In this document: one piece after another, positions 1 through 7,306 of the stretch
How positions within the stretch are numbered: position 1 is the first letter of the stretch
How the letters are laid out: each line of letters opens with the position of its first letter
Source: UBA2256 sp964531105
GTDB lineage: Bacteria > Spirochaetota > Spirochaetia > Treponematales > Rectinemataceae
Assembly (NCBI GenBank): GCA_964531105.1
Contig: CAZHFN010000026.1
Location: 1 to 27,918 of the forward strand
Direction: 5' to 3'
Length of the DNA: 27,918 bases
Translations under genes and position numbers: made by a program
Notes under the pieces: model-generated
What the model saw: only the letters and a program-made list of their open reading frames with translations
What the model was told of the DNA's origin: nothing
Databases searched by the model: none

Positions 1-1263
1 AAGGAAGCCGAAATCACCGGCGATGCGCCTCGTTCTCAAGCCACCCATGGAAACATTCGTCATGGCTTTGTCTATGAGCGGGTACCTCATATCACATTAA
101 AATCGATTGCGAACAACGTTGAAATTGACGTCATCTGGGATAAGTGGCAGGCAACGTTAGAACCACTCCGAAAAACGCTCAACGCAACTATTGCGAAGAA
201 TTGGGAGGATTGGGAAATACCACGAGAAGCCGATGCCTCGTGGCCGGATTCGGTTAAAAGTCTGCATGCCGAATGGTGGGAAGCCAGAATAGCGCGGCAG
301 AAGGAAATCGACGCATCGATCGCAGCCAAGGCGGAATTCGAGTATCTCTACGATAAACCCTATACCGACAAGAAAAGAGTTCGCGTGGCAGGACCTTTCA
401 CCGTTGAATCCTTAAGCCCGCATCGCACCCTCGGCGTCGATGAAAATGGCGACCTGATCGATATCTCGAATGAGAAAAGTCCCGATTACGGCGCCGCTCA
501 GACCTTCCCGCAGATGATCCTGGAAAACCTGAAAATCGCCGGGGTTCAGCAGGCCCATAGAGAGGATAAGATCGTATTCACCGCGCTCAATCCTTGGCCT
601 GGCGATATGGTATGCGCCGAAGGACGCTATCCTGAAGGCGTCTCGGAAAAGCGAGCGGCGATTTTCATCGGCCCCGAATTCGGCACCGTCCAACGCGCCG
701 ACCTCGTCGCCGCGGCCCGCGAAGCCGGCGATGCCGGATTCGATGTTCTCATCTCCTGCGCCTTTAACTACGAAGCTCACAGCACCGAATTCAACAAACT
801 CGGGCGCATCCCCGTCCTTAAGGCGCGCATGAACGCCGACCTCCATATGGCAGCCGATCTTAAAAACACCGGCAAAGGAAACCTCTTCGTCATCTTTGGC
901 GAGCCCGACATCGACCTACTCGACGAGGCCGATGGCAAGCTCAAGGTAAAAGTGAACGGCGTCGACGTCTTTAAACCCCAAACAGGCGAAGTAGTCTCCC
1001 ACGGCGCCGACGGCATCGCCTGCTGGTTCGTCGATTCCGACTACAACGAAGAAAGCTTCTTCGTCCGCCAAGCCTACTTCCTCGGCGCCAACGACCCCTA
1101 CAGCTCCCTAAAAACCACCCTCAAGGCCGAAATCGACCAAGACGCCTGGTCCACCCTCCACAGCGACACTTCCCGCCCCTTCGACAAGCCCAAAACCGGC
1201 CGCATCGCGGTGAAAGTGATCAACCACTTGGGTGACGAGGTTATGAAGGTGTTTAGGGTATAA
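1..1263 (+). CDS. Site-specific DNA-methyltransferase (adenine-specific, Mod-like), C-terminal part
   Basis: The reading frame is open from the first base of the window, so 420 C-terminal codons are visible and the N-terminus lies outside. The segment beginning RVAGPFTVESLSPHR and running to VINHLGDEVMKVFRV matches my memory of the conserved C-terminal part of long adenine-specific methylases annotated as type III Mod-like site-specific DNA-methyltransferases. Typical phrases are EGRYPEGVSEKRAAIFIGPEFGT, DVLISCAFNYEAH and KLGRIPVLKARMNADLHM. The catalytic DPPY and FxGxG motifs are not in this part, so the SAM-binding half must lie upstream. Its usual partner is a large helicase-type restriction subunit, which is not visible here; it could be further upstream. 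A 9-base gap separates it from the DuOB gene, suggesting co-transcription. An in-frame ATG-less start at GTG 385 would be internal and should not be used. Family call fairly sure; exact R-M type uncertain. Confidence 0.85.
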   Translation, partial: KEAEITGDAPRSQATHGNIRHGFVYERVPHITLKSIANNVEIDVIWDKWQATLEPLRKTLNATIAKNWEDWEIPREADASWPDSVKSLHAEWWEARIARQKEIDASIAAKAEFEYLYDKPYTDKKRVRVAGPFTVESLSPHRTLGVDENGDLIDISNEKSPDYGAAQTFPQMILENLKIAGVQQAHREDKIVFTALNPWPGDMVCAEGRYPEGVSEKRAAIFIGPEFGTVQRADLVAAAREAGDAGFDVLISCAFNYEAHSTEFNKLGRIPVLKARMNADLHMAADLKNTGKGNLFVIFGEPDIDLLDEADGKLKVKVNGVDVFKPQTGEVVSHGADGIACWFVDSDYNEESFFVRQAYFLGANDPYSSLKTTLKAEIDQDAWSTLHSDTSRPFDKPKTGRIAVKVINHLGDEVMKVFRV

Positions 1264-1272
1264 GGGGGATCT

Positions 1273-1971
1273 ATGTATACAAAGACAATTATTTGTCTTG
1301 CTAACTCAAGAAAGCCTCCATCTGGTCGTTGCATCGCAGGGAAAGAATATGATGGTTCAGAACCGGGTTTATGGATCAGGCCGGTGAGCAGTCGACCTTC
1401 TAGGGAAATTTCTGAAGAAGAGCGAAGGTATAAAAACGGGAAGAGGGCACAAATATTTGACATCATTGATATCCCGTTAAAATGCCATGAACCACTTTTT
1501 CATCAGACAGAGAATCATCAAATTGATGAAGATTATTACTGGATGCAAAGAGGAAGAGCTGATTGGAAAAAGATACAATCCCTAGTCGATTCCTACGATC
1601 AAAATTTCTGGATTCGCGGTGAAAATACTCTTTATGGCTATAACGATAAAATACCAGAATTGCATACGCTTTCTATACAAAGCTCCCTCAAGTTAATCGT
1701 TCCAAGTCAGCTTGAACTGCATGTTCTATCAGAACCAGGATTCGAGGGAAGACCATCCAGAAAACGTGTCCGTGCAAAATTTCGATACCATGATTCTGAT
1801 TATGAACTATCAGTGACAGATCCGGAGATCGAAGAAATTTATCTTTCAAAACCAGAACAGCATTATAATATAAGTGATGCTTTGCTATGTATCAGTCTTG
1901 CTGAAGTTTGGAACGGATATGCATTCCGCTTGGCGGCATCGATAATAACACCTCATCGGTGTAAAGGATAA
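1273..1971 (+). CDS. Dual OB domain (DuOB) protein, DUF488-associated
   Basis: A 232-residue soluble protein. Its N-terminus, with TIICLANSRKPPSGRCIAG followed by GLWIRPVS, resembles the conserved opening of the family annotated as dual OB domain-containing proteins, which are often next to DUF488 genes. There is no signal peptide or membrane segment. It starts 9 bases after the methylase stop, with a GGGGG-like ribosome site (AAGGGGGAT) just upstream of ATG 1273, and its stop is 1 base before the first DUF488 start. The gene is visibly more AT-rich than the methylase: a 60-base sample at 1561-1620 has 24 G+C, against 33 at 721-780. Comparative genomics has proposed a nucleic-acid-binding or conflict-system role for such OB proteins; the function here is inferred from neighbours only. 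Confidence 0.72.
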   Translation: MYTKTIICLANSRKPPSGRCIAGKEYDGSEPGLWIRPVSSRPSREISEEERRYKNGKRAQIFDIIDIPLKCHEPLFHQTENHQIDEDYYWMQRGRADWKKIQSLVDSYDQNFWIRGENTLYGYNDKIPELHTLSIQSSLKLIVPSQLELHVLSEPGFEGRPSRKRVRAKFRYHDSDYELSVTDPEIEEIYLSKPEQHYNISDALLCISLAEVWNGYAFRLAASIITPHRCKG

Positions 1972-1972
1972 A

Positions 1973-2611
1973 ATGAATAGAGAAATTTTTACTATTGGAC
2001 ATTCCAATCACTCAATTGAAAAATTCATTGAACTCTTATATCTCAATAAGATACAAGTGGTTGCAGACGTACGGTCAGCACCATATAGCAAATTATACCC
2101 GCAATACAATAAAAACCAGTTGCAAGCTAGCCTGAAGCAACAGGGGATTCTCTATGTTTTTCTTGGGAATGAATTAGGAGCAAGAAGTCAAGATCCTTCA
2201 TGCTATCAAAACGGTAAAGTGCAGTTTAGTTCACTTGCTCAGACCAGCTTATTTAAATCTGGTTTGGAAAGAGTAGAAGAGGGGGCTTTGAAGTTCAGAG
2301 TAGCAATAATGTGCTCAGAAAAAGACCCAATTGAATGCCATAGAAATATTCTTGTCGCTCGGGAACTTGTAAAGCGAGGCTCCAAAATATCCCATATTTT
2401 GGCAGATGGTACAATTGAAGCATACGAAGATACTACAAAACGTCTCCTTGATACATTTGGCATGAAGCTGGACGATATGTTTCGTACAAATGAGGAAATC
2501 ATCGAGGATGCCTATAACCGACAATCTTCGCGTATTGCGTTTGTAGCGGAAGAACAAAATAGCGGCGCTTGGTTAATGCAGGATGAAAAAATTGTTCACG
2601 GAGAAAAATAA
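1973..2611 (+). CDS. DUF488 family protein (first copy)
   Basis: A 212-residue protein with the complete DUF488 signature: TIGHS at residues 7-11, DVRSAPYS starting at D32, and a C-terminal motif C114-SEKDPIE-C122-H-R. The Asp/Arg pair and the Cys...Cys-His-Arg motif are the residues usually conserved in DUF488, suggesting an enzyme or metal/nucleotide-binding site; no activity is established. About 60 extra C-terminal residues (from about 150) extend beyond the core domain. It starts 1 base after the DuOB stop and its TAA stop overlaps the next ATG (TAATG), so the three genes are almost certainly translated from one mRNA. The low GC matches the two neighbouring cassette genes. Confidence 0.88.
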   Translation: MNREIFTIGHSNHSIEKFIELLYLNKIQVVADVRSAPYSKLYPQYNKNQLQASLKQQGILYVFLGNELGARSQDPSCYQNGKVQFSSLAQTSLFKSGLERVEEGALKFRVAIMCSEKDPIECHRNILVARELVKRGSKISHILADGTIEAYEDTTKRLLDTFGMKLDDMFRTNEEIIEDAYNRQSSRIAFVAEEQNSGAWLMQDEKIVHGEK

Positions 2612-3042
2612 TGAAGCTATATACCATTGGATTTACAAAGACGAGCGCTGAGAATTTCTTTGAAAGATTAAAAAAATCAGGAACAAAAGCTATAATAGAT
2701 ATACGACTCAACAATGTCTCACAACTTGCTGGCTTTGCAAAACGTGATGACCTGAAATATTTTGCCAAAGCTATTTGTGGTATCGATTACTCCCATATGC
2801 CACAATTGGCTCCAACGCAAGAAATTCTTGATGCCTTCAAAAAAAATGGAGGGCTGTGGTCGGAATACGAACAAAAATTTATCGAACTCATGAAATCACG
2901 ACATATAGAGAATATGGATAAAGAAATGCTAGATGGTGGCTGTCTTCTGTGCAGTGAGGATAAGCCAACTCATTGCCATAGGCGACTTGTGGCTGAATAT
3001 CTTAAACGTAAATGGGGCAATGTGGAAATCATTCATTTATAG
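2611..3042 (+). CDS. DUF488 family protein (second, shorter copy)
   Basis: A 143-residue DUF488 protein: TIGFT at residues 5-9, IDIR at 29-32, and the C-terminal C114-SEDKPTH-C122-H-R-R motif. The two Cys positions and their spacing equal those of the upstream copy, but the sequence between them is strongly diverged and the length is about two thirds. The pair is therefore an old duplication or two distinct subfamilies, not a recent tandem copy. The ATG shares one base with the upstream stop (TAATG), indicating translational coupling. In this family, His replaced by Phe in the IGHS motif (here IGFT) is a known subfamily variant. No function assigned. Confidence 0.86.
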   Translation: MKLYTIGFTKTSAENFFERLKKSGTKAIIDIRLNNVSQLAGFAKRDDLKYFAKAICGIDYSHMPQLAPTQEILDAFKKNGGLWSEYEQKFIELMKSRHIENMDKEMLDGGCLLCSEDKPTHCHRRLVAEYLKRKWGNVEIIHL

Positions 3043-3071
3043 AAGCTATCAAACATGACGTTGGACTTCCC

Positions 3072-3086
3072 CCAGAATCATTCTGG
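3072..3086. repeat. Perfect 15-bp inverted repeat after the DUF488 cassette
   Basis: CCAGAAT-C-ATTCTGG is a perfect 7-bp inverted repeat with a 1-base centre, 30 bases after the second DUF488 stop. It lacks a T tract, so it is not a standard terminator. It could be a protein-binding site or mark the edge of the transferred cassette. The rest of 3043-3231 shows no convincing gene. Confidence 0.35.
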
Positions 3087-3231
3087 TCCTGCACGAACTG
3101 GTGAAGTACCTGTATCACGCTATGCGATCTGATAAATTGGCCTTACAATTATCGAAATATGCTATGGAAGAATCCCAACACTGATTTTATACTTAGCAGA
3201 GCAGTCTAAAATGGCTAACGAGAGGGACTAT

Positions 3232-3798
3232 ATGACAAAAAACATCCGCGGAATGTCCATCGCTTTTTTTGCTGCGGTTCTTCTCTTCCAGGGATACTCT
3301 CAAAATCTGGATTCTATTAAAACTTCTGCCGAAGCCGGAGATCCCAATGCTCAATTTGATCTTGGCTACGCCTACCTGTGGGGCGAAGGAGTCGACCAAG
3401 ACGACTCGGAGGCGGTGTATTGGTTTATCTTGTCGGCCGAACAAGACCATATGGACTCGCAGTACTACCTTGGGGCGCTCCTCGAATCAGGAAGAGGCAT
3501 ATCGCAAAACTCCCGCCGAGCAGCCCAATACTTTTTCGATGCCGCAGAACAAGGCCATGCATACGCTCAATACGAGCTGGGTTATTCCTATATGTATGGT
3601 CGAGGCACAGCGAAAGATCCGGTACTTGCCTACGCATGGCTCAGCATCGCCTACGCGACCGCTTCGGATTTGAACGACAGAGAGCTTATGCGTCAGGCTG
3701 ATTCCAGCCGACAGCTCTTGGCGCTGGAGATGTCCTCCAATGATATAATCGAAGCCCGACTCAAGGCTATGAACTTCAGTCCTGTGAGACAACACTAG
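3232..3798 (+). CDS. Secreted Sel1-like (SLR/TPR) repeat protein
   Basis: The protein has an N-terminal signal peptide (MTKNIRG followed by a hydrophobic stretch and GYSQ) and then three Sel1-like repeats of about 36 residues. Each carries the A...G...AQ/SQ..LG..Y..G.G...D/N...A..W/YF pattern, e.g. GDPNAQFDLGYAYLWGEGV, DHMDSQYYLGALLESGRGI and GHAYAQYELGYSYMYGRGT. Such proteins are usually periplasmic or surface scaffolds for protein-protein contacts. I start at ATG 3232, which has AGAGGGA 8 bases upstream and puts the signal peptide at the N-terminus; an upstream ATG at 3211 has no ribosome site. It appears monocistronic. The partner is unknown. Confidence 0.82.
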   Translation: MTKNIRGMSIAFFAAVLLFQGYSQNLDSIKTSAEAGDPNAQFDLGYAYLWGEGVDQDDSEAVYWFILSAEQDHMDSQYYLGALLESGRGISQNSRRAAQYFFDAAEQGHAYAQYELGYSYMYGRGTAKDPVLAYAWLSIAYATASDLNDRELMRQADSSRQLLALEMSSNDIIEARLKAMNFSPVRQH

Positions 3799-3828
3799 CA
3801 TAGAGATATGCTACTATCGCCCATAGTA
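3796..3828 (+). terminator. Two tandem short hairpins after the Sel1 gene
   Basis: TAGCATA-GAGA-TATGCTA (3796-3813, including the stop codon) overlaps TACTAT-CGCCC-ATAGTA (3812-3828). Both are perfect stems. There is no T tract, so termination is only a possibility; the overlap makes them mutually exclusive structures. Confidence 0.3.
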
Positions 3829-3907
3829 ACTGGGATTTAACACATTATTCTGACACGTACTTTTATTTCCTTGCGCCCTTTCCCCTTTCCCATTACACTT
3901 TGTAAAA

Positions 3908-5287
3908 ATGTACGTACAACCCATCGCCGAGGCTAAGGCTCCGGTTCAGCTCGCGCAGAATAAGGTTAGGCCGCCGGTGGTGGCTTTTTTCCGTCTGATA
4001 TCGCCCCTCTACATGAAGGCGGCTCTGGGATTTTCCAGGGTGAGGCTGATCCATGGGGAGCGTCTGGCGCAGGTCTATGCCAATTTTTTCCAAGGCAAGA
4101 CGAGGCTTCTCATCGCGTTCCGTCATCCCTATGGCGATGAGGCCCAACTTATGGCCTATGTGATTGGCCGGCTTATCACCAAGGAGGCCAAGGCTAGGGG
4201 GATCGGGCTTGGGCAGAAACCCCACGCCCATTTCGTGCACGGCTACGAGGTGCCGCTCTGGGCGGGAGCCTTCGAGCGCTGGCTTTTGCCCCGGGTTGGA
4301 GCCCTGCCGGTGTACCATAGCAAGTTCGACAGTCTGAGCATCAAGCGCATCCGCGGCCTCATGAAGGACGGGCAGTATCCCATTGCCCTGGCGCCGGAGG
4401 GGCAGGTTTCCTATTCCAGCGAGGAGGCGCCTAGGCTGGAATCGGGGGCGGCAAGGATCTGCCTCTGGTGCGCCGAAGATTTGCACAGAGAAGGGCGGAG
4501 CGAGGATGTAGTTCTTCTGCCCATTTCGATTCATCATCGCTGGCCCAAGGCGACAGAGAAATCCTTGGATGCGCTCATCGCGGCTATGGAGGGGGACTGC
4601 GGCCTCGCCCAGGCTGAGACCTGGACGAGCCGGTTCGAGCGGTTAAAGCGCCTGGGCGAGGCCGTGCTGGCATCGGCCGAACATCAGTATCGGCATTTCT
4701 ACGGCGCCGAGCTGCCTGAGGCGCCGGGGCTTTCCAACGCCCAAAGATTATCCAACCTGCGCCAGGCCGCGCTCACAACCGCCGAGCACTGCTTTCACCT
4801 CAAACCCGAGGGTGATGAAATACGGCGGGTCTACAGGATCCGCCAGACGGGCTGGGACAGAATTTTCAGGACCGACCTGGCCGAAACGGCAGCATCGCGC
4901 CCCACCTCAGCCCTTCATCGGAGCATGGCCGACAGGCTGGCGGGCGAGGCCTGGTACGCTTCCCGGCACATGGAACTGGTAGACCTGGCCTACTATCTCG
5001 ACCTGGATCGGCTCAAGCCCGAGGATCCTCTGGAACTCTATATAGAAACCGCTCAGAATTATTACGATCTAATCTCTCGGCTCAAGGGCGGCAATATCTC
5101 TAATAGGAAGAATCTTCGCCCCAAGGAAGGAATCGTGATTGTCGGCAAGCCATTGATTATTGCCGAGACTCTTGGCGAGCTGGGGCTCGAAGGCAAGACC
5201 GGCAAGACGGCGGTAGAGGCCCTGAACGGGGCTCTGTTGAAAGAATTCCTGGCCTGCATAGACGAATTGCAGGCTGAACGGCGATAA
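3908..5287 (+). CDS. PlsC-like phospholipid/glycerol acyltransferase with C-terminal extension
   Basis: A 459-residue protein. Residues about 45-220 resemble the PlsC/LPLAT acyltransferase fold: FRHPYGDEAQ (H73) is the catalytic HX4D/E block and PEGQ (163-166) is the block III equivalent that binds the glycerol phosphate. The acidic residue at H+5 is Glu, with Asp at H+4, so the block reads HX4E rather than the classical HX4D. The C-terminal 240 residues are predicted helical, contain no recognised domain and make the protein about twice the size of a minimal PlsC. The likely reaction is acyl transfer to a glycerophospholipid or related lipid at the inner membrane face. No Shine-Dalgarno is visible at ATG 3908, so the true start could be slightly internal. 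Acyl acceptor not determinable. Confidence 0.72.
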   Translation: MYVQPIAEAKAPVQLAQNKVRPPVVAFFRLISPLYMKAALGFSRVRLIHGERLAQVYANFFQGKTRLLIAFRHPYGDEAQLMAYVIGRLITKEAKARGIGLGQKPHAHFVHGYEVPLWAGAFERWLLPRVGALPVYHSKFDSLSIKRIRGLMKDGQYPIALAPEGQVSYSSEEAPRLESGAARICLWCAEDLHREGRSEDVVLLPISIHHRWPKATEKSLDALIAAMEGDCGLAQAETWTSRFERLKRLGEAVLASAEHQYRHFYGAELPEAPGLSNAQRLSNLRQAALTTAEHCFHLKPEGDEIRRVYRIRQTGWDRIFRTDLAETAASRPTSALHRSMADRLAGEAWYASRHMELVDLAYYLDLDRLKPEDPLELYIETAQNYYDLISRLKGGNISNRKNLRPKEGIVIVGKPLIIAETLGELGLEGKTGKTAVEALNGALLKEFLACIDELQAERR

Positions 5288-5486
5288 ATTTAGCCTCAAC
5301 TCTGTTAGTGTTTCTTTTTAACACATTCAAAAGGCTATTTTTGATACACCTGAGTGAATTTCACCCGCTCTTGCCGCAGGTTTTTAATTCTTCTGTTCCT
5401 AAGCTCATTTTTTCCATACTCCCAATCCCCGAAATTCATTAAATCCAGCCCTCAATCTCTAGCTATAAATTATTTATAATTTTTTT

Positions 5487-5507
5487 AATCATTATATTAT
5501 AATGATT
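5487..5507. promoter_or_regulatory. Perfect 21-bp palindrome, candidate enhancer (UAS) site
   Basis: AATCATTATA-T-TATAATGATT is a perfect 10-bp inverted repeat around one base. Its centre (5497) is about 79 bp upstream of the start point predicted from the sigma-54 promoter, a typical position for a dimeric sigma-54 activator. An alternative is that it simply contains a TATAAT box (5498-5503), but no good -35 sits 17 bp upstream. Confidence 0.5.
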
Positions 5508-5548
5508 TTCTTGTTAATCCAGTAAAATCCTGTTATCCTGTCAAACAT

Positions 5549-5565
5549 TTGGCACGCCTATTGCT
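5549..5565 (+). promoter_or_regulatory. Sigma-54 (RpoN) promoter for hsp20
   Basis: TTGGCACG-CCTA-TTGCT matches the sigma-54 consensus (YTGGCACGNNNNTTGCW) at every defined position. The invariant GG is at 5551-5552 and GC at 5563-5564, with the required 12-bp register. The predicted start of transcription is near 5576, giving a leader of about 93 bases before the Hsp20 ATG at 5669. No other match to this consensus was noticed in the window. Confidence 0.82.
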
Positions 5566-5576
5566 TATATATAAGT

Positions 5577-5668
5577 GGACGCCCGAAAGGGGTCCCGCAC
5601 GGAACGGCAGCCCGTGAGGCACAAGCCTTCCGGCGAAATAATAACCTAAACCTTTTTGGAGGTACTGT
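5577..5668 (+). promoter_or_regulatory. Structured 5' leader of hsp20
   Basis: Three short hairpins can be drawn: GGAC-G-CCC with a GAAA tetraloop and GGG-GTCC (5577-5595); CACGG/CCGTG just after; and AGGC-ACAA-GCCT. The Shine-Dalgarno GGAGGT can also pair weakly with ACCT about 12 bases before it. Hsp20 leaders in other bacteria sometimes act as RNA thermometers; that role here is speculation. Confidence 0.3.
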
Positions 5669-6088
5669 ATGAACAACCTGACCCTTTACGCTAACAACCC
5701 ATTTGATCTGATCGATCGCTTCTTCTCCAACGACGAGCTTATCTACAGCGGTTTTAGGACCCCTGCGGTGGACATTAGTGAAGAGGATAACCGCTACCTC
5801 ATTGAGGCCGAGCTGCCCGGACTTTCCGAAAAGGATGTCCAGCTCGAGCTCAAGGACGGCATTCTCTATCTCTCCACCGCCAAGAAAGAGACCAAGGAAG
5901 AGAAGAGCGCCAAGAACCGCTGGCTGCGCAGGGAGCGCAAGGAGTTCCAGTTCTCCCGCTCCTTCGATTTGCCGGACAATGTGGATGTAGAAAAGATTGA
6001 GGCCAGCTTCCGCGACGGCCTGCTCAGCATTACCCTGCCCAAGAAGGCCGAAGCTGCCCCCAGGCTGGTGCCCGTGAAGGCTGCGTAA
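5669..6088 (+). CDS. Small heat-shock protein Hsp20 (alpha-crystallin domain)
   Basis: A 139-residue holdase chaperone. The alpha-crystallin domain runs from about PAVDISEEDNRYLIEAELPG to DGLLSITLPKK, including the conserved ending A-x-x-x-DGLL-x-I-x-LP. The C-terminal tail LVPV is the I/V-x-I/V anchor that docks onto neighbouring subunits. The N-terminal arm NPFDLIDRFF is typical. The start is fixed by GGAGGT 8 bases before ATG 5669. It is monocistronic, between a sigma-54 promoter and a GC-rich hairpin. Sigma-54 control suggests it responds to a specific signal through an enhancer-binding protein, not only to general heat shock; no CIRCE element was seen. Confidence 0.93.
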   Translation: MNNLTLYANNPFDLIDRFFSNDELIYSGFRTPAVDISEEDNRYLIEAELPGLSEKDVQLELKDGILYLSTAKKETKEEKSAKNRWLRRERKEFQFSRSFDLPDNVDVEKIEASFRDGLLSITLPKKAEAAPRLVPVKAA

Positions 6089-6122
6089 GTAGAGTTCAAG
6101 GCAGCGGTGATGCTGCGGTTTA

Positions 6123-6154
6123 GGGGCCGGCCGGGATTTATCCCGGCCGGCCCC
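6123..6154 (+). terminator. GC-rich perfect hairpin after hsp20
   Basis: A 14-bp perfect stem (GGGGCCGGCCGGGA at 6123-6136, TTTA loop, complement at 6141-6154) is followed by ATTATTTG, a weak T-rich tail. It is a likely transcription terminator and also isolates the following ferredoxin gene. Confidence 0.7.
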
Positions 6155-6311
6155 ATTATTTGCCCTCAACGTCGCACCTTAACCTGACAATTGCCTTGGC
6201 CTGACACCCACCCCTGCACTAACCAGCCTCCTTACGCCCTGCCCCTCTTCCCAAGGTTGGCCCATGTACTGCAGAATCCATCCGCGGACAAAATTTTCGG
6301 AGGTGGGCTGA

Positions 6312-7244
6312 ATGGCGAAGCGGACAATCATAGAAGTGAATCAGGATCTCTGCGATGGCTGCGGGGCCTGCGAAATAGGCTGCCCCGAAGGCGCACTCAA
6401 AGTGATAGACGGCAAAGCCAGATTGGTAGGTGAAAGCCTCTGCGACGGCCTGGGCGCCTGCATTGGCCACTGCCCCCGCGGCGCCATCCGCGTCACCGAG
6501 AGGGATGCGGATTCCTACGACGAGGCAGCCGTTCTGGACAAAATTATTCCCCAAGGCTCCGAGGTACTCAAAGCCCATTTCGCGCATCTGGATCATTTTG
6601 GCCAGGACCTTTACATAGAACAGGCTATAGCCAAGCTGGACAGTCTGGGCGTCGCCGTACCCTCAGGCTACGAAAAATTCCGCAAGCCCGCCCAGCCCAA
6701 GTTTGTAAAACCCTGTTCAGCTTTTTCCAGAAGCCTCGCCGACATGGCGGCTCGATCCGGCTCCACACCGGCGACTGCCAGTCCTGCCCTGGCGCAACCC
6801 GCTCCAGTATCCGGTTTTAGCCTGAACCCAAGCCCTGCCACCGACAAACCGTCGCTCAAACCCAATAGCCCCAAGCCCCACAACTGGCCAGTCCAGCTTC
6901 ACCTGATCAACCCCAGGGCTCCCCAGTTCGCCGGCGCCCATCTGCTTGTCGCCGCCGACTGCACCGCCTTTGTTATGTCCGATTTCCACCAAACGCTCGC
7001 CGATGGGAAAAGCCTTGTCATAGCCTGTCCCAAGCTCGATTCAGGAAGGGATATCTATGTTTCCAAGCTCGCGGCCCTCATAAGCCAGGCCGAAAGCGTC
7101 GAGGCAGCCATCATGGAAGTGCCTTGTTGCGGTGGCCTTACAAGACTTTTAGAGGAGGCGCGGCAGAAGGCTGAGCGCCCTCTGCCCATAAATCTGGTAG
7201 TGGTCAGTTCGGAAGGGAAGATTCTGGGCAGAAAGACGATTTAA
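6312..7244 (+). CDS. 4Fe-4S ferredoxin-type protein with extra C-terminal Cys-rich domain
   Basis: A 310-residue soluble redox protein. The first cluster motif is complete: C14-x2-C17-x2-C20-x3-C24-P. The second, C44-DGLGA-C50-x3-C54-P, has Leu47 where the second Cys should be, so that site may hold a 3Fe-4S cluster or an incompletely ligated one. A Pro/Ala/Ser-rich linker (about 125-190) leads to a C-terminal domain with C217, C239 (ACPKLD) and C272-C273 (PCCGG). This architecture is known as a ferredoxin family in anaerobes, with no established partner. The start is set by GGAGGTG 8 bases before ATG 6312. It is probably a cytoplasmic electron carrier or redox sensor. Confidence 0.8.
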   Translation: MAKRTIIEVNQDLCDGCGACEIGCPEGALKVIDGKARLVGESLCDGLGACIGHCPRGAIRVTERDADSYDEAAVLDKIIPQGSEVLKAHFAHLDHFGQDLYIEQAIAKLDSLGVAVPSGYEKFRKPAQPKFVKPCSAFSRSLADMAARSGSTPATASPALAQPAPVSGFSLNPSPATDKPSLKPNSPKPHNWPVQLHLINPRAPQFAGAHLLVAADCTAFVMSDFHQTLADGKSLVIACPKLDSGRDIYVSKLAALISQAESVEAAIMEVPCCGGLTRLLEEARQKAERPLPINLVVVSSEGKILGRKTI

Positions 7245-7306
7245 CCCTCGCCCAGGCGCGCTCTTAGTGGCGTTCTGGCATTGCAGCGGCGCAGCCTGAG
7301 CAAATG

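Larger units (their letters stand above)
5288..5668. other. AT-rich intergenic region upstream of hsp20
   Basis: This 381-base stretch has no supported gene. It holds an AT-rich block (about 5465-5507) with two perfect inverted repeats, ATAAAT-T-ATTTAT (5465-5477) and the 21-bp palindrome at 5487-5507, then a sigma-54 promoter at 5549-5565 and a structured leader up to the Hsp20 start. No terminator is obvious for the upstream acyltransferase gene. Confidence 0.7.

Noticed and set aside
3055..3132. Tiny 25-codon frame after the second DUF488 gene
   Set aside because: It has no ribosome site and no recognisable sequence; the length is within chance expectation.
3893..4537. A 214-codon minus-strand frame over the acyltransferase
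   Set aside because: It covers the catalytic region of the plus-strand acyltransferase and shows no domain.
5288..5668. CIRCE/HrcA operator for hsp20
   Set aside because: No TTAGCACTC-N9-GAGTGCTAA match was found; the only clear elements are the palindrome and the sigma-54 promoter.
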